The notes under the pieces were generated by a model, which was not told the origin of the DNA, did not search any database, and saw nothing but the letters and a program-made list of their open reading frames with translations. From assembly GCA_963719135.1 (NCBI GenBank), contig CAVRAZ010000003.1, positions 62,001 through 126,000 on the forward strand: 64,000 bases of DNA, written 5' to 3'. The translations under genes were made by a program, and so were the position numbers. Of this stretch, positions 44,122 to 53,348 are shown in pieces. Position 1 is the stretch's first letter; the number at the start of each line of letters is the position of its first letter. This stretch comes from CAVRAZ01 sp963719135. Its GTDB lineage: Bacteria; Pseudomonadota; Gammaproteobacteria; DSM-19610.

Positions 44122-47100
44122 TCACCCCACCCACAACCGCGCATTGCGGAACAGCCGCATCCAGGGCCCGTCCTCGATCCATTCGTCCGGACACCAGGAA
44201 TTGAGCACCGCGCGGAACACGCGCTCGGGGTGCGGCATCATGATGGTGACGCGCCCGTCTTCGGACGTCAGCCCCGTGACACCCCCCGGCGAGCCGTTGG
44301 GGTTGAACGGATAGCGTTCGGTCATGCGGTCGTAGTTGTCCAGATACCGCAGCGCCACCAGCGCGTTGTCGGGCGCGGTCCCGGTCGCGAATTCGGCCCT
44401 TCCTTCACCGTGCGCCACCGCGATCGGCAGGCGCGAACCGGCCATGCCGTGCAACAGGATCGACGGCGTCGGCAGCACTTCGACCAGCGAGAAGCGCGCC
44501 TCGAACTGCTCGGAACGGTTGCGTTTGAACGCCGGCCAGTGGCCGGCGCCCGGAATCAGATCGCGCAGCCCGGACAGCATCTGACAGCCGTTGCACACGC
44601 CCAGGCCCCAGGTGTCCTTGCGCTCGAAAAAGGCACTGAACGCGTCGCGCGCGCGCGGGTTGAACAGAATCGACTTCGCCCAGCCCTGGCCGGCGCCCAG
44701 CACGTCGCCATAGGAGAAGCCGCCGCAGGCGACGAGCCCGGAGAATTCGCCGAACCCGGTGCGCCCCTCGATCAGATCGCTCATGTGCACGTCGTGACAC
44801 TCGAAGCCGGCGCGGTCGAACGCGGCGGCCATCTCGATCTGACCGTTGACGCCCTGTTCGCGCAGAATCGCGACGCGCGGACGCACGCCGGTGGCGATCA
44901 TCGGCGCCGCCGGGTTTTCATCGAGATCGAAGGTCAACAGCAGGCGCATGCCCGGATCGTCGGCATCCAGCAGCGCGTCGAATTCCTGCACCGCGCAGTC
45001 GGGGTTGTCGCGCAACGCCTGCATGCGGAAACTGGTTTCAGCCCAGGCGCGCTGCAGGTCCACGCGCGCTTCGTCCAGCACCGCCTTGCGCGCCAGCGTG
45101 AAGGTCAGCCGGTCGGATTCGTTCAGGCAGCCGATCACGTGACTGCAGTGCGACAGCCCCGCTTCGCGCAGCACCGCGAGCACGGTATCGGTATCGTAAT
45201 GACGCACCTGGAGCACCGCGCCCAGTTCCTCGCTGAACAGGATCGGTTCCACGGACTCGCCGAGCGCATCGAGCTGGACATCCAGACCGCAATGTCCGGC
45301 GAACGCCATCTCGCACAGCGTCACGAACAGACCGCCGTCGGAACGGTCGTGATAGGCCAGCAGCAGACCGTCCTGGTTGAGATCCTGAAGCGCCTCGAAG
45401 AACGCCTTCACGGCCTCCGGGTCGTCGAGGTCCGGCGCATGATGACCGAGCTGCTTGTAGACCTGCGCCAGCGCCGAGCCGGCCATCCGGTTCAGGCCCT
45501 TGCCCAGGTCGATCAGAATCAGGTCGCTGTCGCCCTGGTCCGTGCGCAGTTGCGGCGTGAGCGTACGGCGCACGTCCAGCACCGGCGCAAACGACGAAAC
45601 GATCAACGACAAAGGCCCGGTCACCGCACAATCGCGGCCGTCCTCGCGCCAGACCGTTTTCAGCGACATCGAATCCTTGCCGACCGGAATGGCCAACCCT
45701 AAGCGCGGACAGAGTTCCTCGCCCACGGCTTTCACCATATCGAACAGCGCCGCATCCTCGCCGGGGTGGCCGGCCGCCGCCATCCAGTTGGCCGACAGGC
45801 GCACGTCGGCCAGTTTGCCGATGCGTGCCGCCGCGATGTTGGTGATCGCCTCGCCCACGGCCATGCGGCCGGACGCGGCGGGATCGGCCAGCGCGATCGG
45901 CGTGCGTTCGCCCATCGCCATGGACTCCCCGGCATACCCCTCGTAATCGGCGCAGGTCACGGCGACGTCGGCCACCGGCACCTGCCAGGGCCCGACCATC
46001 TGGTCGCGCGTCACCTGGCCGGTGACCGACCGGTCGCCGATGGTGACGAGAAAGCTCTTGCTCGCCACCGCCGGCAGGCGCAGCACGCGGTAGACCGCCG
46101 CGCGCAGGTTGTCGTCGAAGTGCAGCGCGGGTTTGGTGAAGGTGCGGTGGTGCACGTCGCGGAGCATCTTCGGCGGCTTGCCGAGCAGCAGCGGCAGCGG
46201 CATGTCGATCGGCGTGTTGTCGAAATAACCGTCGCCCAGCACCAGCTCCTGTTCTTCGGTGGCTTCGCCGACCACGGCATAGGGACAGCGCTCGCGGTCG
46301 CACAGCGCCTTGAATTCCTCGAGCCGGTCGGGATCGACCGCCAGCACGTAGCGCTCCTGCGCTTCGTTGCACCAGATCTGCATGGGCGACATGCCCGGTT
46401 CGTCGTTGGGCACGGCGCGCAATTCGAAGCGCCCGCCGCGGCCGCTGTCGTTGACCAGCTCGGGCAGCGCGTTGGACAGGCCGCCGGCGCCGACGTCGTG
46501 AATGGACAGGATCGGATTGGCGCCGCCCATCGCCCAGCAACGGTCGATGACCTCCTGGCAGCGGCGCTGCATTTCCGCGTTGCCGCGCTGCACGGACGCG
46601 AAGTCCAGGTCCTCGGCGCTCGCGCCGCTGGACACCGACGACGCCGCGCCGCCGCCCAGCCCGATCAGCATCGCCGGACCGCCCAGCACGACGATCGGCG
46701 CGCCGGGCGGAATGTCGCGCTTGTGAATGTGATTCTCGCGGATGTTGCCGTAGCCGCCGGCGATCATGATCGGCTTGTGGTAGCCGCGCAGTTCGCGCCC
46801 GCCGGTACAGGGCACCTGTGCCTCGTAAGTGCGGAAATAACCGCACAGGTTAGGCCGCCCGAATTCGTTGTTGAACGCAGCCGCGCCCAGCGGTGCTTCG
46901 AGCATGATGTCCAGCGCCGAGGCGATGCGCGCCGGTTTGCCGTGGTCGGTCTCCCAGGGCTGCTCGAACCCGGGAATACGCAGGTTGGACACCGAAAAGC
47001 CGCACAGGCCCGCCTTGGGTTTGGCGCCGCGCCCGGTCGCGGCTTCGTCGCGGATCTCGCCGCCGGCGCCGGTGGCGGCACCCGGAAAGGGTGAAATCGC

Positions 47101-48003
47101 GGTCGGATGATTGTGCGTTTCGACCTTGATCTGGATGTGCGCGGTTTCGGCGTGCGGCGCGTACGCGCCGCTGACGGGATTGGGGAAGAACCGCCTGACC
47201 TCGCTGCCCGCAAGCACTGCCGCGTTGTCCCGGTAGGCCGACAGCACGCCGTCGGGGCTGGCGCGGTGACTGGCGCGGATCATGTCGAACAGCGTTGCGT
47301 CGCGCGGCCGGCCGTCGATGACCCAGCTTGCGTTGAAAATCTTGTGGCGGCAGTGCTCCGAATTGGCCTGCGCGAACATCATCAGTTCGACGTCGGTCGG
47401 ATTGCGCTTGAGCGCGCCGAAGCTCTCGAACAGATAATCGATCTCGTCGTCCGACAGCGCGAGCCCGAGTTCGCGATCGGCGGCTTCCAGCGCTTCGCGC
47501 CCGCCGGTCAGCAGATCGATCGCCACGCAGGGCGCCGGCTCATGCCGCTCGAACAGCAGCTCGGCGTCCTCGGCACGGGTCAGCACCGATTCGGTCATAC
47601 GGTCGTGCAGCACTGGCAGCAGCGCCTGAAAACAGGCTTCGTCGGGGGCGGCGCCCCGCGCCAGTCTGAGATCGTAGCGGATGCCGCGCTCGATGCGGTG
47701 AATCTTGTGCAGACCGCAGTTGTGCGCGATGTCGGTCGCCTTGGTCGACCAGGGCGAGAGGGTGCCGATGCGCGGCACCACCCAGAGACCGTGGCCGGCG
47801 GGATCAACCGCCAGCACCGATCCGCTGTCGAGCAGTTGCTGCAGCAGGTCCAGCTCGGTGTCCGTCAGCCTTTCCTCCACGTCGACGAAATGCACGTACC
47901 GCGCGTCGAAGCCGCTGACCCGGTGATCCGCCGACTGGAGCCGGGCCAGCAGTTTTTCGTAGCGGAACGGGGAAAAAACGGGGCCACCCGGCAATTCAAA
48001 CAT
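44122..48003 (-). CDS. purL: Phosphoribosylformylglycinamidine synthase
   Basis: A 1293-residue single-chain purine enzyme (FGAR + ATP + Gln to FGAM). The N-terminal PurS-like and linker domains are followed by two AIR-synthase halves (VETHNHPTAISPFPGAATGAGGEIRDE; SIHDVGAGGLSNALPELV; AVPVGKDSMS-type AIPVGKDSMSLKT; YHDRSDGGLFVTLCEMAFAG). The glutaminase domain carries GLGVCNGCQML with catalytic Cys and HGEGR with His. ATG 48003 gives the normal MFELPGGPVFS-like start. Upstream lies the glyA-type promoter block. No truncation. Confidence 0.97.
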   Translation of the reverse strand: MFELPGGPVFSPFRYEKLLARLQSADHRVSGFDARYVHFVDVEERLTDTELDLLQQLLDSGSVLAVDPAGHGLWVVPRIGTLSPWSTKATDIAHNCGLHKIHRIERGIRYDLRLARGAAPDEACFQALLPVLHDRMTESVLTRAEDAELLFERHEPAPCVAIDLLTGGREALEAADRELGLALSDDEIDYLFESFGALKRNPTDVELMMFAQANSEHCRHKIFNASWVIDGRPRDATLFDMIRASHRASPDGVLSAYRDNAAVLAGSEVRRFFPNPVSGAYAPHAETAHIQIKVETHNHPTAISPFPGAATGAGGEIRDEAATGRGAKPKAGLCGFSVSNLRIPGFEQPWETDHGKPARIASALDIMLEAPLGAAAFNNEFGRPNLCGYFRTYEAQVPCTGGRELRGYHKPIMIAGGYGNIRENHIHKRDIPPGAPIVVLGGPAMLIGLGGGAASSVSSGASAEDLDFASVQRGNAEMQRRCQEVIDRCWAMGGANPILSIHDVGAGGLSNALPELVNDSGRGGRFELRAVPNDEPGMSPMQIWCNEAQERYVLAVDPDRLEEFKALCDRERCPYAVVGEATEEQELVLGDGYFDNTPIDMPLPLLLGKPPKMLRDVHHRTFTKPALHFDDNLRAAVYRVLRLPAVASKSFLVTIGDRSVTGQVTRDQMVGPWQVPVADVAVTCADYEGYAGESMAMGERTPIALADPAASGRMAVGEAITNIAAARIGKLADVRLSANWMAAAGHPGEDAALFDMVKAVGEELCPRLGLAIPVGKDSMSLKTVWREDGRDCAVTGPLSLIVSSFAPVLDVRRTLTPQLRTDQGDSDLILIDLGKGLNRMAGSALAQVYKQLGHHAPDLDDPEAVKAFFEALQDLNQDGLLLAYHDRSDGGLFVTLCEMAFAGHCGLDVQLDALGESVEPILFSEELGAVLQVRHYDTDTVLAVLREAGLSHCSHVIGCLNESDRLTFTLARKAVLDEARVDLQRAWAETSFRMQALRDNPDCAVQEFDALLDADDPGMRLLLTFDLDENPAAPMIATGVRPRVAILREQGVNGQIEMAAAFDRAGFECHDVHMSDLIEGRTGFGEFSGLVACGGFSYGDVLGAGQGWAKSILFNPRARDAFSAFFERKDTWGLGVCNGCQMLSGLRDLIPGAGHWPAFKRNRSEQFEARFSLVEVLPTPSILLHGMAGSRLPIAVAHGEGRAEFATGTAPDNALVALRYLDNYDRMTERYPFNPNGSPGGVTGLTSEDGRVTIMMPHPERVFRAVLNSWCPDEWIEDGPWMRLFRNARLWVG

Positions 48004-48043
48004 GGAGAAACTCTCGCGACTGCGGTTCAACGGGAAGGCGCCA

Positions 48044-48056
48044 AATGATACTGGAA
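48044..48056 (-). promoter_or_regulatory. purL promoter element shared with glyA
   Basis: Minus strand TTCCAGTATCATT lies 41 bp before the purL ATG and is identical to the element before glyA. CTGTCGTC lies further upstream in both, about where a -35 would be. No PurR-type palindrome was recognised. Confidence 0.55.
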
Positions 48057-48160
48057 CCGGTTCGCGGACGACAGTCGCGAAGCCGGATCGGATCGCGTGC
48101 GCGTCGTCGCTCCGGAAGGGCGTCCCGCGCTACGCCGTCTTTCCGACAGGCTCCCGGGAA

Positions 48161-48847
48161 CTAGCGTGCCGCCGTGCCGGCATCGGCGGCGCCGCGCTCC
48201 AGCGGTTCCCGGGACAGCAGCGCGCGGTTCAACCTGACCAGCGCCGGGTCCAGGACCGCCGGACTCAGATCCGCGCCGGGAGAGATCACCGTCAGCATCA
48301 AGCGCTGGTTCTCCACCTGGAACAGGCGGCACAGCGTAGTCGTGTTGGCCGCATCGTGAACCATCAGCGACAGCGGTGCGGGTGAACCGTCGCGCCCCAT
48401 CCGGTCGGCAAGCAGCAGCAACAGGGATGCGGTGGCTCCCAACCGGTCCTGGTTCTGCGTGCCGGTGCCGGCGGCCAGCGGCCAGCCCTGCTCGTCACTC
48501 AGCAACACGCCGGAAAAGTTGCCCTTCTCCGCCATTTGATCGAGCAGGGCGGTAAGGTCGCGGCGCTGGCCGGGGTCGCCTTCCAGACGCCCCAGTTCGT
48601 ACGAGAGCTGGTCGCGCTGCACCAGCGGCGTCAGTACCGTCTGGATCGCCAGGCGCAGATTCGCGTCTTCGTTCTCGTGCTGCGCCAGTCGCTCGCGCAG
48701 CCGCGTCAGGTCCTCCATCTGGTACAGATTCTGCGTACGCAGACGGGTGCGCGCCTGCTCGCCTTTCCTGGCGCCGAACAGGTAGCCGGCCGTCAGCAGC
48801 AGAATCGTTGCGCCGAACGCGATGATTACGGGCAGTAGTGTCTCCAT
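48161..48847 (-). CDS. Membrane-anchored Roadblock/LC7-like protein
   Basis: A 228-residue protein with one N-terminal helix (about 5-25, LLPVIIAFGATILLLTAGYLFGA) and a charged helical stretch (about 30-65). The C-terminal domain (about 95-215) follows the Roadblock/LC7 pattern: LLDQMAEKGNFSGVLLSDEQGWPLAAGTG, then a helix, LSLMVHDAANTTTLCRLFQVENQRLMLTVI. Roadblock domains dimerise and often act as GAPs or scaffolds for small Ras-like GTPases (as MglB for MglA). No MglA-like GTPase is in the window. Last of the four-gene cluster 48161-51497. Confidence 0.7.
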   Translation of the reverse strand: METLLPVIIAFGATILLLTAGYLFGARKGEQARTRLRTQNLYQMEDLTRLRERLAQHENEDANLRLAIQTVLTPLVQRDQLSYELGRLEGDPGQRRDLTALLDQMAEKGNFSGVLLSDEQGWPLAAGTGTQNQDRLGATASLLLLLADRMGRDGSPAPLSLMVHDAANTTTLCRLFQVENQRLMLTVISPGADLSPAVLDPALVRLNRALLSREPLERGAADAGTAAR

Positions 48848-48850
48848 GGT

Positions 48851-49705
48851 TTACCTGGCAGTGGGTTGACAATCGCCGATATTGATGGCCTGAACGACGA
48901 CACGTCGATTTTCGCGCGCAGCGGCCGGCACACCTTCGATCGGTTCGTGGCTTCCGGCGGCACCGAGGATGATCGCCTGCATCGGTACGCCTGCAGCGCG
49001 CAACAGACCAGCGACGGCGTCCGCCCGCTGATAGCTCAACAGCAGATTATAGGGGTCCGGCCCGACGGCATCGGCGTGCCCCTGAACGGACACCTTGACG
49101 CCGGGGTGTTGCTTCAACCAGTTCACCAGGGTGTGAAAACCGGCCTCGACAGCCGCCATGATCGGCGCCGCCTTCCCGAATTCGAACTGAATCGTGACGT
49201 CCTCGGGGCAGGGTTCGCGTTCCGCCACGTCCTGGCGGATGATCCGGTCCGTGGCGGCCGCCGGCGCCTGTTCCGGCGGCAACGCAACTGCACCGGTTTC
49301 CGGCGACGCGGCCGCCGCGGCCCGTTGTGCGGGCGCCAGCTCAGGCGCGGCGGTCCCTGCCGAAGGCGTCGTCTGCTCCGGCACGTTCCCCTCGCCGGGA
49401 GCGGCCGCGGCCGCTGGCGGCGCGGCGGCAGGCGGCTGCGCCTGCTCGGGTGCTGGTTGCGCTGCCTGCTCCGGCGGCAGTGCAACAGTGCCGCTTTCCG
49501 GTGGTCCCACCGCAGCGCTCTGGTGTGCCGGCTCCGGCGCAGGCCGGACAACCGATTGAACCGGATGACGCGTCAGCCATAACCAGAGCGCCGCAGCGGC
49601 GACAAGGATGCCGACGATCGCGAATGCGAGCGTGAACCACCCCGGCGTATCCTCGCCGACGACCGCGTAACGCTCCGGCGAATCCTGTTGCGCTGGCTCG
49701 TTCAT
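48851..49705 (-). CDS. OmpA-C-domain membrane protein with Pro/Ala-rich linker
   Basis: A 284-residue protein. One N-terminal transmembrane helix (about 22-46, GWFTLAFAIVGILVAAAALWLWL) is followed by a long Pro/Ala/Gln-rich linker (about 50-160) with repeated VALPPEQA units. The C-terminal peptidoglycan-binding OmpA domain (about 165-278) has FEFGKAAPIMA, VSVQGHADAVG and SYQRADAVAGLLRAAGV plus ARENRRVVV, matching the diaminopimelate-binding signature. It should tie the inner membrane to the cell wall, like MotB-type proteins. It lies 3 bp from the TM-Roadblock gene and 7 bp from the diiron MBL gene, so it is in one operon. Confidence 0.85.
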   Translation of the reverse strand: MNEPAQQDSPERYAVVGEDTPGWFTLAFAIVGILVAAAALWLWLTRHPVQSVVRPAPEPAHQSAAVGPPESGTVALPPEQAAQPAPEQAQPPAAAPPAAAAAPGEGNVPEQTTPSAGTAAPELAPAQRAAAAASPETGAVALPPEQAPAAATDRIIRQDVAEREPCPEDVTIQFEFGKAAPIMAAVEAGFHTLVNWLKQHPGVKVSVQGHADAVGPDPYNLLLSYQRADAVAGLLRAAGVPMQAIILGAAGSHEPIEGVPAAARENRRVVVQAINIGDCQPTAR

Positions 49706-49712
49706 GAATGCG

Positions 49713-50474
49713 TCATGCCGAGGGCAGCTTGTAAAGAGGTTCGATCAGATCGACCCCGCACTCCAGCCCGGCGCACCAGTCGATGAACCGCTGCACCCTC
49801 TCCTTGCCCTGGAAGTAGGCCCCGTGCTGCGGCGCGATGATTTCGATGTCCAGGTCGCGCACCATGTTCGCCCAGGCACGCATCACCCGGTTCGACGCCA
49901 TGTAGCGCCGGTGAAAGCCTTCCATGTACGGGATGTGCGCGTCGAAGTCCGATACGCTCACGTATTTCATGCCGAGCGACGCGCCCAGGTCGCCGCTGTA
50001 CAGGATCTTCGACGTCGGGTCATAGATCTGGAAGTTGCCTTCACTGTGCAGGAAATGGGCGGGAATGATCATGAGCTGCGAACCTTCGAGGTCCAGCAGC
50101 ATGCCCTCGTCGGGAATCGGCTTGAGCCGGTCGGCCACCAGGTGATCGAAGCCGAAGTGCGGCACGAAGCGCATCCAGAGTTGCGAAATGTAGGCGTCCG
50201 CGTCGGTGGTCATCAGCCAGCCGTTGACGGCGGCGACGATGTCGGGGTCCTGGTGCGAGAGAAAGATGTAGCGCAGTTTTCCGTGTCCCAGCGCCGAGAA
50301 GGTTTCGGCCAGCACCCGGGTGTAGACCTTGTGCCCGCCGGGGTCGAGGATCATGCCGGTCCCGCCGTGGATGATCATGTGCTGATTGGCTTGAACCGCC
50401 AGGCCGCCCAGATCGAAATCCTCCATCAGCAGATTTCGGTGCTTGCCATCGTCAAAGAGCAGGGTGCTCGGCAT
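49713..50474 (-). CDS. ODP-like metallo-beta-lactamase-fold diiron protein
   Basis: A 253-residue stand-alone domain resembling the N-terminal diiron domain of flavodiiron proteins. Candidate metal ligands: LSHQDPD (HxDxD; flavodiiron proteins have HxExD), AHFLHSEGNF, YSGDLGAS and IIAPQHGAYF. There is no flavodoxin domain. Such proteins include oxygen-binding ODPs proposed as oxygen sensors for chemotaxis, so oxygen or NO sensing is a reasonable guess. ATG 50474 has GGAGG 6 nt upstream. Located between the pseudo-receiver/Roadblock gene and the OmpA-domain gene. Confidence 0.8.
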   Translation of the reverse strand: MPSTLLFDDGKHRNLLMEDFDLGGLAVQANQHMIIHGGTGMILDPGGHKVYTRVLAETFSALGHGKLRYIFLSHQDPDIVAAVNGWLMTTDADAYISQLWMRFVPHFGFDHLVADRLKPIPDEGMLLDLEGSQLMIIPAHFLHSEGNFQIYDPTSKILYSGDLGASLGMKYVSVSDFDAHIPYMEGFHRRYMASNRVMRAWANMVRDLDIEIIAPQHGAYFQGKERVQRFIDWCAGLECGVDLIEPLYKLPSA

Positions 50475-50537
50475 CAATTACCTCCACGACGTCCCGTCAG
50501 GCGGCGGCGCGGGCCACACCGCCGTTGCACAGACACT

Positions 50538-51497
50538 CTACAGGATATTCTTGATGAACTTAATGGCCTCGCGCATATCGAAGAAGATCAGTCCCAGCGG
50601 CGTGGTTTCGTTCGCCAGCACCAGCAGCAGCGCACCGCGACCGGCGTTGATCATGACGGCGTAGCCCTCGTCGCCGCGCACGATCACTTCCTTGACGTCG
50701 CCGCGGCGCAGTTCCGTGGCGGCGCGCGTGCCGAGGTTCAGCAGGGTTGCCGTCATGCCGGCGACGCGCGTGTCGTCCAGGTCCTGCGACAGGGCGCTGG
50801 CGATCATCAGCCCGTCTTCCGAAATCAGGGCGCTGGCCTCGACGCCGGGGGACTGGCTCTGAAGATTCTTGAGAACCTTTTTCAGGTTGTCTAAGCGGGA
50901 CATCTGGCTCTCCTTTTCAAGGCTTGGAAGTTGCGATTCCGGTTCGTCCGGCGGGGCCTGCGCGGGCGCTGCCGGATCGGGTGACTCTGCGTCCGGCACG
51001 GTCCCCGCGGCAGTGCGGGATTCCGGCTCCGGCGGAGCCGGCGCGGACTCTGCGATTCCGGGCGTCCCGGCTTCCGGCGCGGGCCGAGGCGTCCGCGGCG
51101 GATGCACCAGCGCATCCAGGCGCGCATTCAGTTCCGCGGCGCTCATTGCCAACGTGATGAACTCCGCCACACGCAGCGACTGGATCAGCACGTCGGCATT
51201 TTCGTGTCCATGGGTGGACATGACGACGACCGGAAGCTCGCGGATGCGCGTAATCCTGGAGGAACGGATGAGCTGTATGAGATTGTAGCCGTCGAGCGCG
51301 AGTTCCGACAAATTGACGATGACCGCCCTGATCGTGAAGTGGTTCAACAACGCCTGCCAGCCGCTGTCGGCGTCGGTGACGTGATACAGGTCGAACCGGC
51401 CGCCGATGCTTCGGTCGACCGACGCGCGCACGCTGCGCGAGCGGTTCACGGCCAGAATGCGAGGCCGCGTTTCCAACTTCTGTTCAACCACTGTCAT
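50538..51497 (-). CDS. Pseudo-receiver and Roadblock/LC7 fusion protein
   Basis: A 319-residue soluble protein. Residues about 12-130 have the CheY-like fold (ILAVNRSRSVRASVD ... AVIVNLSELALDGYNLIQLIR ... LPVVVMSTHG), but the acidic pair is Asn-Arg and the phosphoacceptor Asp is replaced by Asn. The conserved Lys near position 110 is also missing, so phosphorylation is unlikely. A Pro/Glu-rich linker (about 132-195) leads to a Roadblock/LC7 domain (about 200-318: LKNLQSQSPGVEASALISEDGLMIAS ... VIVRGDEGYAVMINAG). First gene of the four-gene cluster, so probably a regulator or scaffold of it. Confidence 0.8.
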   Translation of the reverse strand: MTVVEQKLETRPRILAVNRSRSVRASVDRSIGGRFDLYHVTDADSGWQALLNHFTIRAVIVNLSELALDGYNLIQLIRSSRITRIRELPVVVMSTHGHENADVLIQSLRVAEFITLAMSAAELNARLDALVHPPRTPRPAPEAGTPGIAESAPAPPEPESRTAAGTVPDAESPDPAAPAQAPPDEPESQLPSLEKESQMSRLDNLKKVLKNLQSQSPGVEASALISEDGLMIASALSQDLDDTRVAGMTATLLNLGTRAATELRRGDVKEVIVRGDEGYAVMINAGRGALLLVLANETTPLGLIFFDMREAIKFIKNIL

Positions 51498-52067
51498 GGC
51501 TCACCACTGGCGGCGACACCGCCGGACTCCAAACGCCCTGTTGGCATTGAGGCAAGATGTGCGCGGCGTTCCGCGAAATTGTCGGCGATCGGAGCCCGCC
51601 GGCAGCCGCAAGCGGCCTGCCGACCTGAAACGTCAAGCGACAGCAAGGGCCTGATCTATAAAGGCTTCGCTTCATGCTCTGCGGCGCGCCTGCAACGAAC
51701 GCTCGCCCGGCGCAGGCGTGAGGATTCAGGTTCACATCATACCTGAAGCAACGCGGATTTGATTATCTGCGGCGGAGCACGCGCATCGACTGCATGAATG
51801 TGATCAAAATTGCGCCATTTCATTCCTGTACGTCATTCACGGTGACGGAAGCCCTGCAGCGGATGAGCGACACTTCGTCCCGGGCGCCGTCAAGCGCACG
51901 GCGGGTCCACTCTGTCACCGGCGTGCGTCCAGGATTCAGCGATACCTAAGGAAACTCTGATTTATCCGTCATGCCGGCGAAGGCCGGCATGACCATCTAC
52001 AAATGGATCAGGGTTTCCCTAACCGTCGCGCCATCCGGACAGCGTGGTATCAGCGATCTACCCGGCG
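51498..52067. other. Intergenic region with an inverted-repeat element
   Basis: 570 bp between the minus-strand MFS gene and the pseudo-receiver gene. It contains a TATGAT (minus strand, 51736-51741) that could be a distant -10 for the cluster, a CRP/FNR-like half site near 51796-51806 (TGTGATCAAAA) and the repeat at 51950-52018. Short frames here lack domains and ribosome-binding sites. Confidence 0.4.
51950..52018. repeat. Inverted-repeat element with GCCGGC hairpin
   Basis: A perfect 11-bp stem, GTCATGCCGGC (51968-51978) and GCCGGCATGAC (51983-51993) with loop GAAG, is embedded in a longer imperfect inverted repeat (GGAAACTCTGAT at 51950; GGATCAGGGTTTCC ending 52018). The core belongs to the same GTCATnCCGGC family as 43568, 43610 and 43930. 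It lies about 50 bp after the MFS stop and may also end transcription. Confidence 0.75.
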
Positions 52068-53348
52068 CTAGCGCGTACCCGGCAGTCCGACGGCGACCGG
52101 ACCCTTGGGCGAACGCAGCACCCAGTGCGACAGTGCCATCACCAGCAACGGATAGACCACGGACAACTGGTAGAGACGCTCCAGCGCGAAAAGTTCGCGC
52201 AGCAGCCCGACCAGCCACGACCCCAGACCGACGCCGACCATCAGGGCGGCGATCAGCATCGACGACACCCAGGGCACCTGCTCGGGAAACCGCGCCGAGG
52301 CGATGCCGATGGTCAGCGGAAAGAACGCCGAGCACGCCAGCCCGGCGAGTGCGAACAGACCGATTCCAAGTATCGGCGTAGCGGCATAGGGCAACAGCAG
52401 GAAGGCGGCGATCATCAACAGCGGCAGCGCCAGCCAGATGCGCCGCGGCGCGACCCGCAGCACCAGCACCGAAGTCAGCAACCGGCCGGCGACCATGGCC
52501 GCCCAGAACACCGACAGCGCACCGGCCGCGACGGCTTCCGGCAGATGTTTGACGTCCTGCAGGTACAGGATCGCCCAGTTGCCGAAGGTACCCTCGGCAA
52601 ACGCATAGATCACGGCGACGGCGGTAAACAGCCAGAAGTGCAGCACCCGCACCGGGTGGCCCGGCCGCCCGTCGATCATGCTGCAAGGGACGGGCATGGG
52701 GTCGCGCGCCCGCCAGTTTCCGCGCCGGCCGGCGTCCACCGGCGTCGCGGCCGACGCCGGAAACCGGTTCAGCAGCGCGGAGACGATCAACACCAGCGCG
52801 AACGCCGCGAGCGACAGCGGAAAGCCGACCCAGTGTCCGGCCCGCATGAAGGCGCTGGCGATGACCGGACCGACGGCAAGACCGGCACCCAGAAAGGTGT
52901 GCAGCGCCACGATCGCCGTGTCCCGCTTGCGTGGAAACAGGAGCGGCGGCAATCCATTCAAGGGTGCGCCCGAAAGACCGAACCCGAGTCCCAGGCTGGC
53001 GGTGCCCAGCATGACGACCACCAGCGCCGCGCCCGGTGTCAGCATGAGCGTGCCGGCCAGCAGCAATTGCGAGAGCGCGTTGATGGCCAGTGCGATCCAC
53101 AGCAGTGTCTTCAGACCCAGCCGCGCGGCCAGCGCCCCGCCGGCCAGCGATCCAATCACGGCCGCGGCCACCTGCGGCAGAAAGATCGCGCCGTATTGCG
53201 CGTCCGAAAAGCCGTGCACCGCTTTGAGCAGCACACTGCTGGCCGGAAAGCTGACCAGCGTCAGGCCCTGCAGCATACCGGCCAGATAGAGTGTCGCGAC
53301 CGCTGCGGGCCGCACCGGCGTGTCGAGCTGAACGTTACGAGTGTCCAT
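52068..53348 (-). CDS. MFS transporter
   Basis: A 426-residue inner-membrane carrier with 12 predicted helices in two halves separated by a loop near residues 195-225. The major-facilitator loop motif appears as GGALAARLGLKTLLW, and GLGFGLSGAPLNGLPPLLFPRKRDTAIVALHTFLGAGLAVGPVIA matches FucP/sugar-type and nitrate-type MFS members in style. Substrate not determinable; the sugar-enzyme operon upstream suggests a carbohydrate. Its start lies 14 bp inside the 3' end of the NDH-2 frame, so it is co-transcribed. Confidence 0.85.
   Translation of the reverse strand: MDTRNVQLDTPVRPAAVATLYLAGMLQGLTLVSFPASSVLLKAVHGFSDAQYGAIFLPQVAAAVIGSLAGGALAARLGLKTLLWIALAINALSQLLLAGTLMLTPGAALVVVMLGTASLGLGFGLSGAPLNGLPPLLFPRKRDTAIVALHTFLGAGLAVGPVIASAFMRAGHWVGFPLSLAAFALVLIVSALLNRFPASAATPVDAGRRGNWRARDPMPVPCSMIDGRPGHPVRVLHFWLFTAVAVIYAFAEGTFGNWAILYLQDVKHLPEAVAAGALSVFWAAMVAGRLLTSVLVLRVAPRRIWLALPLLMIAAFLLLPYAATPILGIGLFALAGLACSAFFPLTIGIASARFPEQVPWVSSMLIAALMVGVGLGSWLVGLLRELFALERLYQLSVVYPLLVMALSHWVLRSPKGPVAVGLPGTR

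Noticed and set aside
45766..47094. A 442-codon plus-strand frame opposite purL
   Set aside because: purL is intact and conserved on the other strand; the antisense product has no family features.
51484..51735. An 83-codon minus-strand frame upstream of the pseudo-receiver gene
   Set aside because: No ribosome-binding site, overlap with the true gene start, and composition unlike a folded protein.
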